From Nitrobacter vulgaris (lineage in GTDB: Bacteria > Pseudomonadota > Alphaproteobacteria > Rhizobiales > Xanthobacteraceae): a stretch of 64,000 nucleotides of DNA. A model generated the notes under the pieces. That model made no database searches and was not told the origin of the DNA. It was given only the letters and a program-made list of their open reading frames with translations. Every line of letters begins with the position of its first letter. Within the stretch, counting starts at the first letter, position 1. The stretch covers positions 91,407 through 155,406 of the forward strand of contig NZ_MWPQ01000051.1 of assembly GCF_002028545.1 (NCBI RefSeq). Direction: 5' to 3'. Shown here one piece after another: positions 28,285 through 37,465 of this stretch. Both the position numbers and the translations under genes were made by a program.

Positions 28285-28758
28285 GCCATTTCACTTTCGT
28301 CCGAATCGATCGTTACAGCTCTGCCCGCCCCCAAACGATCGCTGCTGTTATAGCACTCGACAGCCGCTTTACAGCGTCGACTCAGCCTTCCCCGAGGCTT
28401 CCGAGTCGTATGGCATAATCGGTCTCCAGACAATTTCAGTTGCGATACTCAACTCAATCTCAGTATCCATACTGGCACCACAGGTGCAGAGCATGATTTG
28501 AGTCAATGAGAGTTCCGGGTGGAGTTTGCTGAAGAAAGCGCATCTTCTCACCCTCCGCGACTGTTCGCTTCCGGCGATGTCAGCCCCGATACGAAATTGC
28601 TGCAACCCAACCCCGCAGCAACGCGCCGGTTACTGCCGCGGATGGAGCATGACGAAATACCTGCTGCACCGATCTTCCTCGATTCCCTCTCGCGATTCAC
28701 GCAGCGGCGGTTTCCGGCAACGTGCTGCGTCATGCAGTCACCGTTCGTTACCACGACG
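28285..28758. other. Interval without a recognisable gene
   Basis: This is the left part of a 1.6 kb low-information stretch (28285-29919). I see short frames on both strands but nothing with a ribosome site and protein-like content. Confidence 0.5.
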
Positions 28759-29031
28759 TCAAGGATAGCTCCTGCCGCCCAGCTTCCTTCCAAATCGCAG
28801 CGAGGGTGTTGTCGCAAACACCTTGGCCGATGTGAATGCTTGATCGAATCTGTGCGCCACCGTTGCAGGGAGTTCGGCCTTCGAGATCATGTCCCGGACA
28901 GCCCCTTCAAAGACGACCGGAATCTGCGCAACGTGATGGCTCTCCATCAACGCTATCGCTTCGGTTAAATCCGCATCCGGCTCTACGCACTGTCCGCCAT
29001 CAGCGCCCTGAGACAAATTGAGGGTCTTCAC
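28759..29031 (-). pseudogene. Truncated CBS-domain remnant
   Basis: A 90-codon frame from GTG 29031 contains one CBS-like repeat: CVEPDADLTEAIALMESHHV, then QIPVV and a diverged MISKAELPATVAH. The N-terminal part expected before the first strand is missing and the C-terminal sequence is unrelated. It resembles the third member of the CBS group in this window but is too short to work as a CBS pair. Confidence 0.5.
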
Positions 29032-29106
29032 GAAAGGAGCATTTCTGGTTCATCGTAGCCGACGGCAAGGCCGCGCTTCGGATCGAGAAGCACCACGCTA
29101 TCAGCC

Positions 29107-29248
29107 TTACTTCAGCAGTTCGTCGGAGTTCGTCTGCTCCGGGTCGATTTCAGCTCTGGCCGTGTCGTATGATCTCGACCGGATCCTTCGGAGCCTGACG
29201 TTGAAAGCTAAACTTGCGCTGAACCTCGAGGGCATCGACCTTACGCAT
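29107..29248 (-). pseudogene. Phd/YefM-type antitoxin remnant
   Basis: An ATG at 29248 after AGAGGAG opens MRKVDALEVQRKF, then DPVEIIRHGQS and a stop: this is the start of a Phd-like antitoxin. In a shifted frame directly after comes the typical tail ARAEIDPEQTNSDELLK, with the middle deleted. No toxin gene is left beside it. Confidence 0.5.
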
Positions 29249-29536
29249 GCTCGATCTCCTCTGCTTTCACGGAGAGATTCCTCTTATCGTATTTGGGAAA
29301 TCAATCGACTTATACAGAGGCTACTCTTCTCAGCAAGCGACCATCGCTTTGAGCTTTAACCTTGCTTGGGATACGCTTGGAATCTTGGTTGCGGGGAAGC
29401 GCCACACCCGATCCCTGCGAAATGAACCCAACGCTCTTCAAAATGGGAATCGTCTGTATCAATGGTTGCGGCGACTGCCAGTGCTCAATTCATGCGATTG
29501 ATAGAACAAATCGTTCCGAGATTGGCAGCATGACCG

Positions 29537-29585
29537 TTGCCCTCCGAGGGTGGAGGTCACACGTTCGGATCGTGTCGGGCGCACC
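29537..29585 (+). tRNA. 3' half of a tRNA-Arg(CCG), remnant or attachment site
   Basis: The bases fit a tRNA from the anticodon arm to the 3' end: anticodon loop CTCCGAG (anticodon CCG), variable loop AGGTC, a perfect 5-bp T stem ACACG/CGTGT around TTCGGAT, and acceptor strand CGGGCGC-A-CC. The matching 5' half (GCGCCCG, D arm) is absent and the anticodon stem is mismatched, so it is not functional. Partial 3' tRNA copies of this size are typical of integrase attachment sites. Confidence 0.6.
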
Positions 29586-29919
29586 GCGCGCGATTCGAAC
29601 TTCTATGTCGAAAGAATTGCGCCGCTGTGGGCGCTAATTCGGCGAGCTAATGTGGCCTTTGACTCTTCTGGCGCGTAGGAAACATGGACATCGAATACGA
29701 AGAAGTCGCGTCATGCTCGCGCTCGTCGTGAGCAGTCACGCCTTTGCGCGTCGTCGGGCTGGCTCGATAGACGACCGTTGCATGCATCCCCCTTTGGAAG
29801 GTGGCGTTGCCGTCAGTCCACCTTTCAAATAAGAGAGACAGCAGGATACCAAGCCCTTGTAGAATTTAGACTAACTCTAAAATGTAGCTTGAGAACGCCC
29901 GCTCGGAAGGTCGCACGCG

Positions 29920-30426
29920 TTGGGATATGCCGATAAACATCTGGGTCTTTATCTCAGCCACCGTGGCGAGCTTGTCGATTACGCGACGGCGATCGTTGGA
30001 GATCGCGGGCGCGGCGAGGATGTCGTTCAAGAAGCTTTTTTTCGTCTCAGATCGTCTTCGGCCGACCGGCCGCTGGATGAACCTCTCGGTTATGTCCGGC
30101 GGATCGTCCGCAATCTTGCAATCGACTGGGTGCGGCGGCTCGCGTCTGAAGGCAAACATCTCGCGGGGTCTGTGGCCTGTGAGACGGTCGCTGAAGACTG
30201 GCCATCGCAGGAAGATGCGATCGTCAAGCGCGACGAGTTGAAGATCGTTATGGAAGCGATGGCGGAATTGCCGGAGAGGACGCGTATCGCCCTGGAGCTG
30301 CATCGTTTCGAGGGTCTGAAGCTCAATGACATTGCAGCCCGTCTGGGCATCTCGGTCGCGCGCGTGCATTCCCTGGTCTATGAGGGTTTGGAGCATTGCC
30401 GTAAGCGGCTAGCACGGGAACCGTGA
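29920..30426 (+). CDS. ECF sigma factor, FecI type (system A)
   Basis: A 168-residue sigma factor with region 2 (GRGEDVVQEAFFRLRS, VRNLAIDWVRR) and region 4 (LPERTRIALELHRFEGLKLNDIAA). FecI-type factors are held by FecR and start transcription of the receptor operon when the outer-membrane receptor is loaded. The start is TTG 29920, nine bases after GGAAGG; no ATG fits. FecR and a TonB receptor with a signalling domain follow on the same strand, completing a FecIRA-type system. Confidence 0.9.
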   Translation: MGYADKHLGLYLSHRGELVDYATAIVGDRGRGEDVVQEAFFRLRSSSADRPLDEPLGYVRRIVRNLAIDWVRRLASEGKHLAGSVACETVAEDWPSQEDAIVKRDELKIVMEAMAELPERTRIALELHRFEGLKLNDIAARLGISVARVHSLVYEGLEHCRKRLAREP

Positions 30427-30547
30427 CGCGCTTTTCTGCGCTTCCTGAAAATCGGCCGGTTTCATTCGTTCTACAATTGAGCTGGTCGATCGGATGATTT
30501 GTCCCTCCAGGCTGCTCCGGGCACCTTATTTCTTTGGGAGATAGCTG

Positions 30548-31552
30548 ATTAAACCGGACGACGACCATAACAACCCAAGCCAACAGGCGCTTCATTGGCT
30601 GATCGCCCTTCAGGAAGACCCTGACGATCCGAGCCTCCGGGCAAGCCTTGAGCTATGGCGTGCGAGCGATCCGGAGAACGCCCGAGCGTGGGTGGAAGCA
30701 CAGCATCTCTGGGATGTGCTCGGCGAGGCGCGAGCATCGGTCAAAGCGCCAATACAGGCGACCGCACCAGCGTCAACCCGGCGCTCTCGCCTATCGACGA
30801 CCACGGCGCGGCCGACATCGCGCCTCCGGCCCCGCCATCTCGTCATGGCAGCCGCCGGCGTCGCCGCCGCCTGTGCGGTCGTTATCCTTCAGCCGGCGAT
30901 CGATGTATGGCTACGCGCTGATTATAGCACGGGCGTTGCGGAGACGCGAGAAATCCGGCTGGAGGATGGCAGCATCGCCTTCCTTGGCGCCGACAGCGCG
31001 ATCGAGGTCGCCTATGACGCGAGCCGCCGCCGCGTGCGGCTCCTGTCCGGTCAGGCTTATTTCGAGGTTCAGAAGGACAGCATGCGGCCTTTCCATGTCG
31101 AGGCGGGCTCAGTCGATACGGTCGACCTTGGAACCGCGTTCGATGTTCGGCGGAGGCCCGACGGCGTATCAGTCGCCGTCAACGAGGGCAGCGTAGCCGT
31201 GACATCGCCGATCGCCAGCCAGGCTCTCGCAACGCCCCTGGTTGCTGGCGATTGGGTCCGGGTCGCATGGAGCGGGACAGTCCGACGCGGCAACGATGCG
31301 CCCGAGTTGGCCGGCGGTTGGCGTTCGGGGATGCTCGCAGTCAAGGACGAGGCCATCACCGATGTCATTGACGAAATCGGACGGCACTACCGTGGCAAGA
31401 TCATCATCGCAAGCGGTGAGCTTGGCGAGAAACGCGTGACGGGCGTCTATGATCTCAACAAGCCCATCGATGCCGTTCATGCCGTCGCGCAGGCGCTTGG
31501 GGCACGCGCACGTCAGGTCAGCCCCTGGCTGATCATCGTCTCGGGTTCATGA
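30548..31552 (+). CDS. FecR-type anti-sigma/signal relay protein (system A)
   Basis: A 334-residue inner-membrane protein. Residues 1-60 form the cytoplasmic DUF4880 sigma-binding part (QEDPDDPSLRASLELWRAS), about 98-116 one membrane helix, about 125-215 the FecR domain, and the C-terminal 70 residues an STN-like fold that meets the receptor. Homology begins at least 48 codons before the first GTG (30692). No ATG, GTG or TTG lies between the upstream stop at 30542-30544 and the conserved region; ATT 30548, seven bases after GGGAG, is the best candidate. Confidence 0.8.
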   Translation: MKPDDDHNNPSQQALHWLIALQEDPDDPSLRASLELWRASDPENARAWVEAQHLWDVLGEARASVKAPIQATAPASTRRSRLSTTTARPTSRLRPRHLVMAAAGVAAACAVVILQPAIDVWLRADYSTGVAETREIRLEDGSIAFLGADSAIEVAYDASRRRVRLLSGQAYFEVQKDSMRPFHVEAGSVDTVDLGTAFDVRRRPDGVSVAVNEGSVAVTSPIASQALATPLVAGDWVRVAWSGTVRRGNDAPELAGGWRSGMLAVKDEAITDVIDEIGRHYRGKIIIASGELGEKRVTGVYDLNKPIDAVHAVAQALGARARQVSPWLIIVSGS

Positions 31553-31695
31553 CGGTGATTGTCATTTTACAACACTTCTAATCTGCAATCCGTCGCTTTT
31601 CGCTAAAAAAATCCGGCTCGGCTTCGTTCCTTCAGCGAGGGTTTATTTCTGCGCAGCCGCGCAGCCCCTTGTACTGAGGAATGAAGGGTTAGGGG

Positions 31696-34170
31696 ATGCA
31701 AGCGGAAATGAAGGCGCGGAAGGCGGGTGGACTCGGAAGTAAGGCTTTCGCGGCGCTGCTGATGAGCACCGCACCCGGATCGATAAACGTCGTGACATTA
31801 AATGCTGCGCAAGCGCAGGCAGCGCAATCCGGTCACGCAACTCAGGAACGGGCATTCGCAATCCGGCCGCAGCCCCTTCCAGGTGCCCTCACGGTGTTCG
31901 GTCAGCAGACCGGTCTACAAGTCTCCGTCGATGCTGCGGCGGTGAGAAGTCTGACGTCGCCCGGCGCGACAGGCACCCTGACGCCCGCCACTGCTCTGAC
32001 ACACCTGTTGGCCGGAACCGGCCTTTCCTATCGGTTCACTGGAGCTTCCACCGTCGTGATCGGCACGCCCGGTGCACAAACCACGGGCGGCGCAGTGCCG
32101 GCCGGCGCAATCACGCTCGACACCATCGATGTGCAGGGTGGGAATCCCAATTCGACGATGACGCCAATGCCAGCTTATGCGGGTGGGCAGGTCGCAACAG
32201 GAGGCCAGCTCGGTATTCTCGGCAATCGAAGTGTGATGAATTCGCCATTCAACATCACAAGCTACACGGACAAGTTCATCCGGGACCAACAGGCGGCAAC
32301 GGGTGCAGACGCATTGATCCTTGATCCTTCTGTGCGGAGTACCGCCCCAACAGGCGGTACAGTCAGTTCATTCAATGTTCGTGGCCTCCCAGTCAACGAA
32401 GGCAACAATGGTGAGTTCGCCTTTGGAGGGCTTTACGGTATAGCGCCGAGCTACCGCATCTTTACGGATTACGCCGAGCGTATCGAGGTGCTCAAGGGGC
32501 CTTCGGCTGCGCTCTCTGGCATCGCACCCAACGGTGGTGTCGGCGGCGTCATCAATATTGTGCCTAAGCGCGCGGGAGACGACTTGACTCGTCTCACTAT
32601 GAGTTACGGTTCGGTCGCGAGACTCGGCGGTTACTTGGACGTCGCGAGGCGCTACGGCGGTAACCGGGAATGGGGCGTGCGGGCCAACGGCAGCATGCGT
32701 GGCGGCGACACACCCATTGACCACCAGTCTGAAACGACGGCCGTTGGGTCACTCGCCCTAGACTATCAGGGCGAGCGGTACAGGACTTGGCTCTACCTCC
32801 TCGCGCAAAATGATCGATTTACCGCTCCGTCCCGTCCCTTCCGTATGGCTGCCGGCGTGCCGGTACCAACGGCACCAGACGGTCGGTTGAATGTGATCCA
32901 ACCTTGGGAATGGTCGCGCATCACCGATCAATCTGTCCTATGGCGGAACGAATACGATGTCAGCGATCAGGTTACGGTGTTCGCTGACGTCGGCGGGTCG
33001 CGGTCGACGGTCAATCGTTTCTTTGCGAATGCACCTCTGCATACCATTCTCAATCAGCAAGGCGACACGACCGCGGCGCCCCAGTTCTTCGGGCTTAACA
33101 TCGAACGGTACACATATGATGGCGGTTTCCGCGCCCGTTTTGATACCGGAGTCGTTCACCATGCTATCGTTTTCCAGGCGTCGGTTTATCATGACGCGCT
33201 GTACCGGCGGCTCACCAATGGCAGCTTGCTCGCGTCGAACATTTATAACCCGACGGTAACACCAACTCAGTTCGCAAACGATATCCCCGGGCGTCCTCGG
33301 CTCTCGGACAGTCAACTCACGGGACTCTCGATTGCTGACACCGTGTCGATGCTTGATGAGCATGTGCTGTTGACATTGGGCGTCCGGCGTCAAGGTGTCG
33401 AGGCGAACAACTATCTTTCTAATGTCGGAACTCCGGTGAACTCCTACGATAAGAGCGCAGTCACTCCCGTGGTCGGCCTCGTTGTCCGTCCCCGGGACGA
33501 CGTCTCTCTGTACGCGAATTACGTCGAAGGGCTGAGCCGAGGTGATATAGCACCGGAGAATGCGTCCAATTTCGGCGAAGTACTCGCGCCCTATATCGCC
33601 AAGCAGGTCGAGGCTGGTGTCAAGGTTGACTTCGGCAGAATCGCCACCACTTTCAGCGCCTTTCAGATATCGAAGCCGAGCGGTGAGATGTCCGCTGGGC
33701 GCTTGGCGCAGACTGCCGAACAGCAGGTTCGCGGGCTCGAGTTCAATGTCTACGGCGAACTGATGCCCGATGTACGTGTACTTGGAGGCGTGTCGCTGCT
33801 AGATGGCACCCTGACGAAGAGTGCGGTCGCGGCAAATGTGGGCAACACACCAATCGGCGTTCCAAATATACAGGCCAATATTGGGGCCGAATGGGATTTG
33901 CCCTGGATGCGAGGACTCACCTTGAATGGGACGATCATCTACACCGGCAAGCAGTTCATCGATACAGCGAACACACAGCCGATCCCGGATTGGACGCGAC
34001 TTGATCTCGGCGCTCGCTACACGACGGCGATCTACGGCAGAAGGACAATTTTCCGCGCAAACGTTCAGAATGTGACAGGCACAAATTACTGGTCCAGCGT
34101 GGCCTCGTTCGGAACGTTCTTCTTGGGAGCCCCGCGCACGTATCTCCTGTCGATGTCCGTGGATCTGTAG
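31696..34170 (+). CDS. TonB-dependent siderophore receptor with STN signalling domain (system A)
   Basis: An 824-residue outer-membrane receptor. A signal peptide (1-45) is followed by the STN domain (about 50-118), the plug (about 150-300, RGLPVNEGNNGEFAFGG) and a 22-strand barrel ending TYLLSMSVDL. The STN domain contacts FecR, so binding of a ferric siderophore both imports iron and induces the operon. It shares the motif NPNSTMTPMPAYAGGQVATG with the receptor at 41238. The start is ATG 31696 after AGGGTTAGGGG. The siderophore is unknown. Confidence 0.93.
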   Translation: MQAEMKARKAGGLGSKAFAALLMSTAPGSINVVTLNAAQAQAAQSGHATQERAFAIRPQPLPGALTVFGQQTGLQVSVDAAAVRSLTSPGATGTLTPATALTHLLAGTGLSYRFTGASTVVIGTPGAQTTGGAVPAGAITLDTIDVQGGNPNSTMTPMPAYAGGQVATGGQLGILGNRSVMNSPFNITSYTDKFIRDQQAATGADALILDPSVRSTAPTGGTVSSFNVRGLPVNEGNNGEFAFGGLYGIAPSYRIFTDYAERIEVLKGPSAALSGIAPNGGVGGVINIVPKRAGDDLTRLTMSYGSVARLGGYLDVARRYGGNREWGVRANGSMRGGDTPIDHQSETTAVGSLALDYQGERYRTWLYLLAQNDRFTAPSRPFRMAAGVPVPTAPDGRLNVIQPWEWSRITDQSVLWRNEYDVSDQVTVFADVGGSRSTVNRFFANAPLHTILNQQGDTTAAPQFFGLNIERYTYDGGFRARFDTGVVHHAIVFQASVYHDALYRRLTNGSLLASNIYNPTVTPTQFANDIPGRPRLSDSQLTGLSIADTVSMLDEHVLLTLGVRRQGVEANNYLSNVGTPVNSYDKSAVTPVVGLVVRPRDDVSLYANYVEGLSRGDIAPENASNFGEVLAPYIAKQVEAGVKVDFGRIATTFSAFQISKPSGEMSAGRLAQTAEQQVRGLEFNVYGELMPDVRVLGGVSLLDGTLTKSAVAANVGNTPIGVPNIQANIGAEWDLPWMRGLTLNGTIIYTGKQFIDTANTQPIPDWTRLDLGARYTTAIYGRRTIFRANVQNVTGTNYWSSVASFGTFFLGAPRTYLLSMSVDL

Positions 34171-34274
34171 ATGCCTATAGGGAGTCGCTCCATGCATACT
34201 TGTGAACGTTCGGTCAATAGAGCGAACAGTTGGTGTGCCTGTGAGGTCCGGACGCTGACCGGCGCCTTCAAGAA

Positions 34275-35468
34275 TTGACCACCGTCTTGTCTGTGCGATC
34301 GGTATTCAAAGATTATTCTCCGGCGCGCGTGCGGCGGGGCTTCTTGTGGGCTCACCGATGGCTCGGGCTAGTATGCGGTATTGTTGTGGTGCTGATGGGG
34401 CTTACAGGAAGCTTCAACGTCTTTTATCGGGAGATCGATGCTGCGCTGAATCCAGCGCTTTTTATACCGGCTGATGCGGAACAATCGATTAACTTGACCG
34501 AGGTGGTGCGGATCGCGGCGGCGGCTGATCCCGCACCGATCTTCGCGATCGTGGCTCCCGATAAAGTTTGGCCCGTCTGGGTTGTGATGCATACCCACGA
34601 AGGTCCGAAAGATAGCTTCAAAAATCTTTGGACCACCATGATCGATCCTTCGAACGGAAAGGTGCTCGGCCAGCGCGACTACACGAACGCGCCCGCGTTC
34701 ATGATCTATCGCCTGCACTACACGCTGCTGCTCTACGAATGGGGGGGCAAACAGTTGGTGGGCGTGGTCGGGTTCGTGCTGCTTGGATTGGCGCTGTCGG
34801 GCCTATATTCATGGTGGCCGAAGCAGGGACGGTTCTGGCGATCGGTATCGATACGCCGAGGTGTTTCGCCCCTTCGATTTTTTGTCGATCTTCATAACAC
34901 GGCGGGTTTTTGGGCATTGATCGTGCTCCTCGCGATTTCTATCACGGGAATCGGTATTGTTTTCCCCGGTATGGTCCGCCCTGTCGTTGGTCTCCTGTCA
35001 AAGGCAACACCTGATCCCTCGCCTCGCATTGAGACTCCGCCGCCAAAGGGAACGCCGCAACTTCCGCCTGATGAGATCATGCGGATCGCGCAGGCAACCA
35101 AGCCGACCTTGTCGATCACCGTGCTAAACCCGCCGACCGAAACTAGCAACGCATGGCGTGTACGATTCCGCCCGGATGACGCTGATCCCGCTTTACGTTC
35201 ACGAGGCGCGATCTGGCTCGACCCATGGAGCGGCGCCGTGGTGCAGGATCGAACCTCGGAAACTATGTCGGCGGGTGATCGCTACATGACGGAACAGCTC
35301 TGGATTCATAACGGCTCGACGTTGGGGCTCTTCGGCCGCCTGCTCGTGCTCACTGCTGGCTTCGCGCCCCTCGCGCTGTTTATCAGTGGTGGGATCATGT
35401 GGTTCAAAAAACGTTCTACGAAATCAAGACCTACCAAAGTGCTGCGCGCTGGAAGTAGCACTACCTGA
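34275..35468 (+). CDS. PepSY-type membrane protein linked to siderophore uptake (system A)
   Basis: A 397-residue inner-membrane protein with four main helices at about 20-48, 142-170, 204-232 and 355-380, and a large periplasmic PepSY part between. Paired histidines in HRWLGL, RLHYTLL and DLHNTAG fit the pattern of PiuB-like iron reductases, which may release iron from siderophores in the periplasm. The start is TTG 34275. It follows the receptor by 104 bases and is probably cotranscribed. Confidence 0.85.
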   Translation: MTTVLSVRSVFKDYSPARVRRGFLWAHRWLGLVCGIVVVLMGLTGSFNVFYREIDAALNPALFIPADAEQSINLTEVVRIAAAADPAPIFAIVAPDKVWPVWVVMHTHEGPKDSFKNLWTTMIDPSNGKVLGQRDYTNAPAFMIYRLHYTLLLYEWGGKQLVGVVGFVLLGLALSGLYSWWPKQGRFWRSVSIRRGVSPLRFFVDLHNTAGFWALIVLLAISITGIGIVFPGMVRPVVGLLSKATPDPSPRIETPPPKGTPQLPPDEIMRIAQATKPTLSITVLNPPTETSNAWRVRFRPDDADPALRSRGAIWLDPWSGAVVQDRTSETMSAGDRYMTEQLWIHNGSTLGLFGRLLVLTAGFAPLALFISGGIMWFKKRSTKSRPTKVLRAGSSTT

Positions 35469-35499
35469 TCTGTAAGGTCTCAGCTGGTGCAGGTCTGTT

Positions 35500-35760
35500 G
35501 CTTGAGAAGCAAACGGGGGCAGCAGTTTGTTTCGGCGCGAAATAAAGCTTTGGCGCAGTTTTGGTGTAGCTTATTCATTCAGCACCTGTCAGTCCGGCTT
35601 GAAGCAATCGATTTTGCCGCGGCCGTTCATCTGCCGTCTGACAAATTTGAGACGCATGATCTGACTCTCGGTCTGTCCGTTGGACCAAGGCGAGGTGATT
35701 GTCGCCCGAACCGCCGCTTCATCCTTCGTGACGCCATTGGCGAAAGAGAAATCGACAGGG
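35500..35760 (-). pseudogene. ISL3-family transposase remnant with one element end
   Basis: The minus strand encodes DEAAVRATITSPWSNGQTE and then SQIMRLKFVRRQMNGRGKI to a stop at 35589, the conserved C terminus of ISL3-type transposases, slightly decayed. Sequence after the stop (to about 35500) resembles the terminal non-coding part of such elements. The N-terminal three quarters are missing. No gene is seen in 35761-36140. Confidence 0.7.
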
Positions 35761-36140
35761 GATTCCGGAGCCGGAACTGGATACCATACCTCAGTTCAAC
35801 ACTGATGGCGCGGGCAGCGTCGTTTATCTTGTCGGACTTCCTTGTCCTTCCAATGACTTCCGAGATGCTTCGTAAAATCCCTCGTCCAGGGCTTAGGTGT
35901 CCCCTTCGATCGCTTTGTCGAATAATTGGTCTTCGGCTTCGGCATCAAAGGAAGCAGGTAAATGCGATTGTCTATCGTCGGGCGCGCCCGTTGATCGAGC
36001 AACTGCCAAGCGTTTGTCGAGCTGGCTTTTCACAAGCACCGGGTTTGGCCCGGTCGAAGAGCATATTGACATTCCTCGTCTATTGAGGACACGACGGATA
36101 AGACGTAGCGGTTGCAAGTATATCGAATCCGGGGTCGTGT

Positions 36141-37112
36141 ATGACTATGGAAAGCCAGGCTGTAGCATCGAAGCTTTCGCGTGCGGCGATCTTCCTCGTC
36201 GCGACGCTGAATGATGGCGAGGCCAACCTGAATTCCGTTCGCGCCATGTGCGGCGATCTGGCTGGTTTCGTGCGCGCGGTCGGCTTTCGCGATCTCGACG
36301 GTGGGCTTTCCTGCATCATGGGTTTCGGCTCGGACGCGTGGGGCCGATTGTTTGGCGATCCGCAACCGAAGGAACTGCATCCATTTCGTGAAATTCGTGG
36401 CCGTCATCATGCGATGGCAACACCCGGAGATCTCCTGTTTCACATCCGCGCGCGGAGCATGGACCTGTGCTTCGAACTTGCGATGCAGATCATGACTCGG
36501 CTCGGCGGTGCGGTCACCATCGTCGACGAGACGCACGGCTTCAAATTCTTCGACCAGCGCGACATGATCGGTTTCGTCGACGGCACCGAGAATCCGGTCG
36601 GGCCGGAGAGCGTCAACGCAGTGCTGATCGGCGACGAGGACCCCGCCTTCGCCGGCGGCAGCTACGTCATTGTCCAGAAATATCTTCACGATCTCAAACG
36701 CTGGAACGATCTGCCGATCGAGCGGCAGGAAGCGATCATCGGCCGCAAAAAACTCTCCGATATAGAACTGGAGGATGCGGTCAAACCCTCTTGCGCGCAC
36801 AACGCCCTCACCTCGATCACCGACCAGGACGGAAAGGAACTCAAGATCCTGCGGGACAACATGCCGTTCGGCGAGATCGGAAAGGGTGCGTTCGGCACCT
36901 ACTTCATCGGCTATACACGATCACCATCGCGGATCGAGCGGATGCTCCAGAATATGTTCGTGGGCGATCCACCCGGCAACTACGACCGACTGCTCGATTT
37001 CAGCCGCGCAACGACAGGAAGCCTGTTCTTCGTTCCGCCCGCGACATTCCTCGGTAGTGCCGGCCCGGCTGCACTGAGCTCTGCAGCGCCCGCTTCGCCA
37101 TCCACTAAATAG
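36141..37112 (+). CDS. Dyp-type peroxidase, YfeX-like
   Basis: A 323-residue heme peroxidase without a Tat or Sec signal, hence cytosolic. The Dyp hallmark GFVDGTENP supplies catalytic Asp147, His220 (SCAHNAL) is the likely proximal heme ligand, and Arg238 (RDNMPFG) the distal arginine. E. coli YfeX of this class has been proposed to release iron from heme, though this is debated. The position between two iron-uptake systems fits a role in iron or heme handling. The start ATG 36141 has only a weak ribosome site; ATG 36147 is an alternative. Confidence 0.9.
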   Translation: MTMESQAVASKLSRAAIFLVATLNDGEANLNSVRAMCGDLAGFVRAVGFRDLDGGLSCIMGFGSDAWGRLFGDPQPKELHPFREIRGRHHAMATPGDLLFHIRARSMDLCFELAMQIMTRLGGAVTIVDETHGFKFFDQRDMIGFVDGTENPVGPESVNAVLIGDEDPAFAGGSYVIVQKYLHDLKRWNDLPIERQEAIIGRKKLSDIELEDAVKPSCAHNALTSITDQDGKELKILRDNMPFGEIGKGAFGTYFIGYTRSPSRIERMLQNMFVGDPPGNYDRLLDFSRATTGSLFFVPPATFLGSAGPAALSSAAPASPSTK

Positions 37113-37465
37113 AGGCTATTCTTCCACGGTCGGCAAGATTCATGCTCGGCACGCAAGCCGGTCAACCCAGCCTCAATGAAAGGGGTAGACTGTCAAACGG
37201 AGCAGCGCACCGAGCTAGGCTTGCTGCATTCTCAAAGTGAGACAATTCGATCGGTAACAGTTCGGCCGCACCTTGAAAGCGAGGTGCGGAGGTGCGGAAG
37301 AAGTTCACTGACTCCGCATGCGCACCCCTACATAGGGCGCGGAAGGTGTGGCGGCGATCAGGCGGGGCCGACGCTACTTAGGCAACGTTGTGGCCCGCAA
37401 TGACAGAAAAGCTGCGGTGGCCGCTCTTACCATAGGGCGCATTGGTCCTTGCTATGATATGCGGG
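37113..37465. other. Interval without a recognisable gene
   Basis: A convergent gap between the Dyp peroxidase and the secreted protein. Nothing coding or repeated is visible. Confidence 0.5.

Noticed and set aside
28369..28605. A 78-codon minus-strand frame with a CTCGAS motif
   Set aside because: No ribosome site and no recognisable family; protein-likeness is weak.
35487..36086. A 199-codon plus-strand frame upstream of the Dyp gene
   Set aside because: It crosses the ISL3 relic antisense and has no start site; not a convincing gene.
36030..36800. A 256-codon minus-strand frame
   Set aside because: Antisense to the Dyp peroxidase whose active-site motifs are clear.
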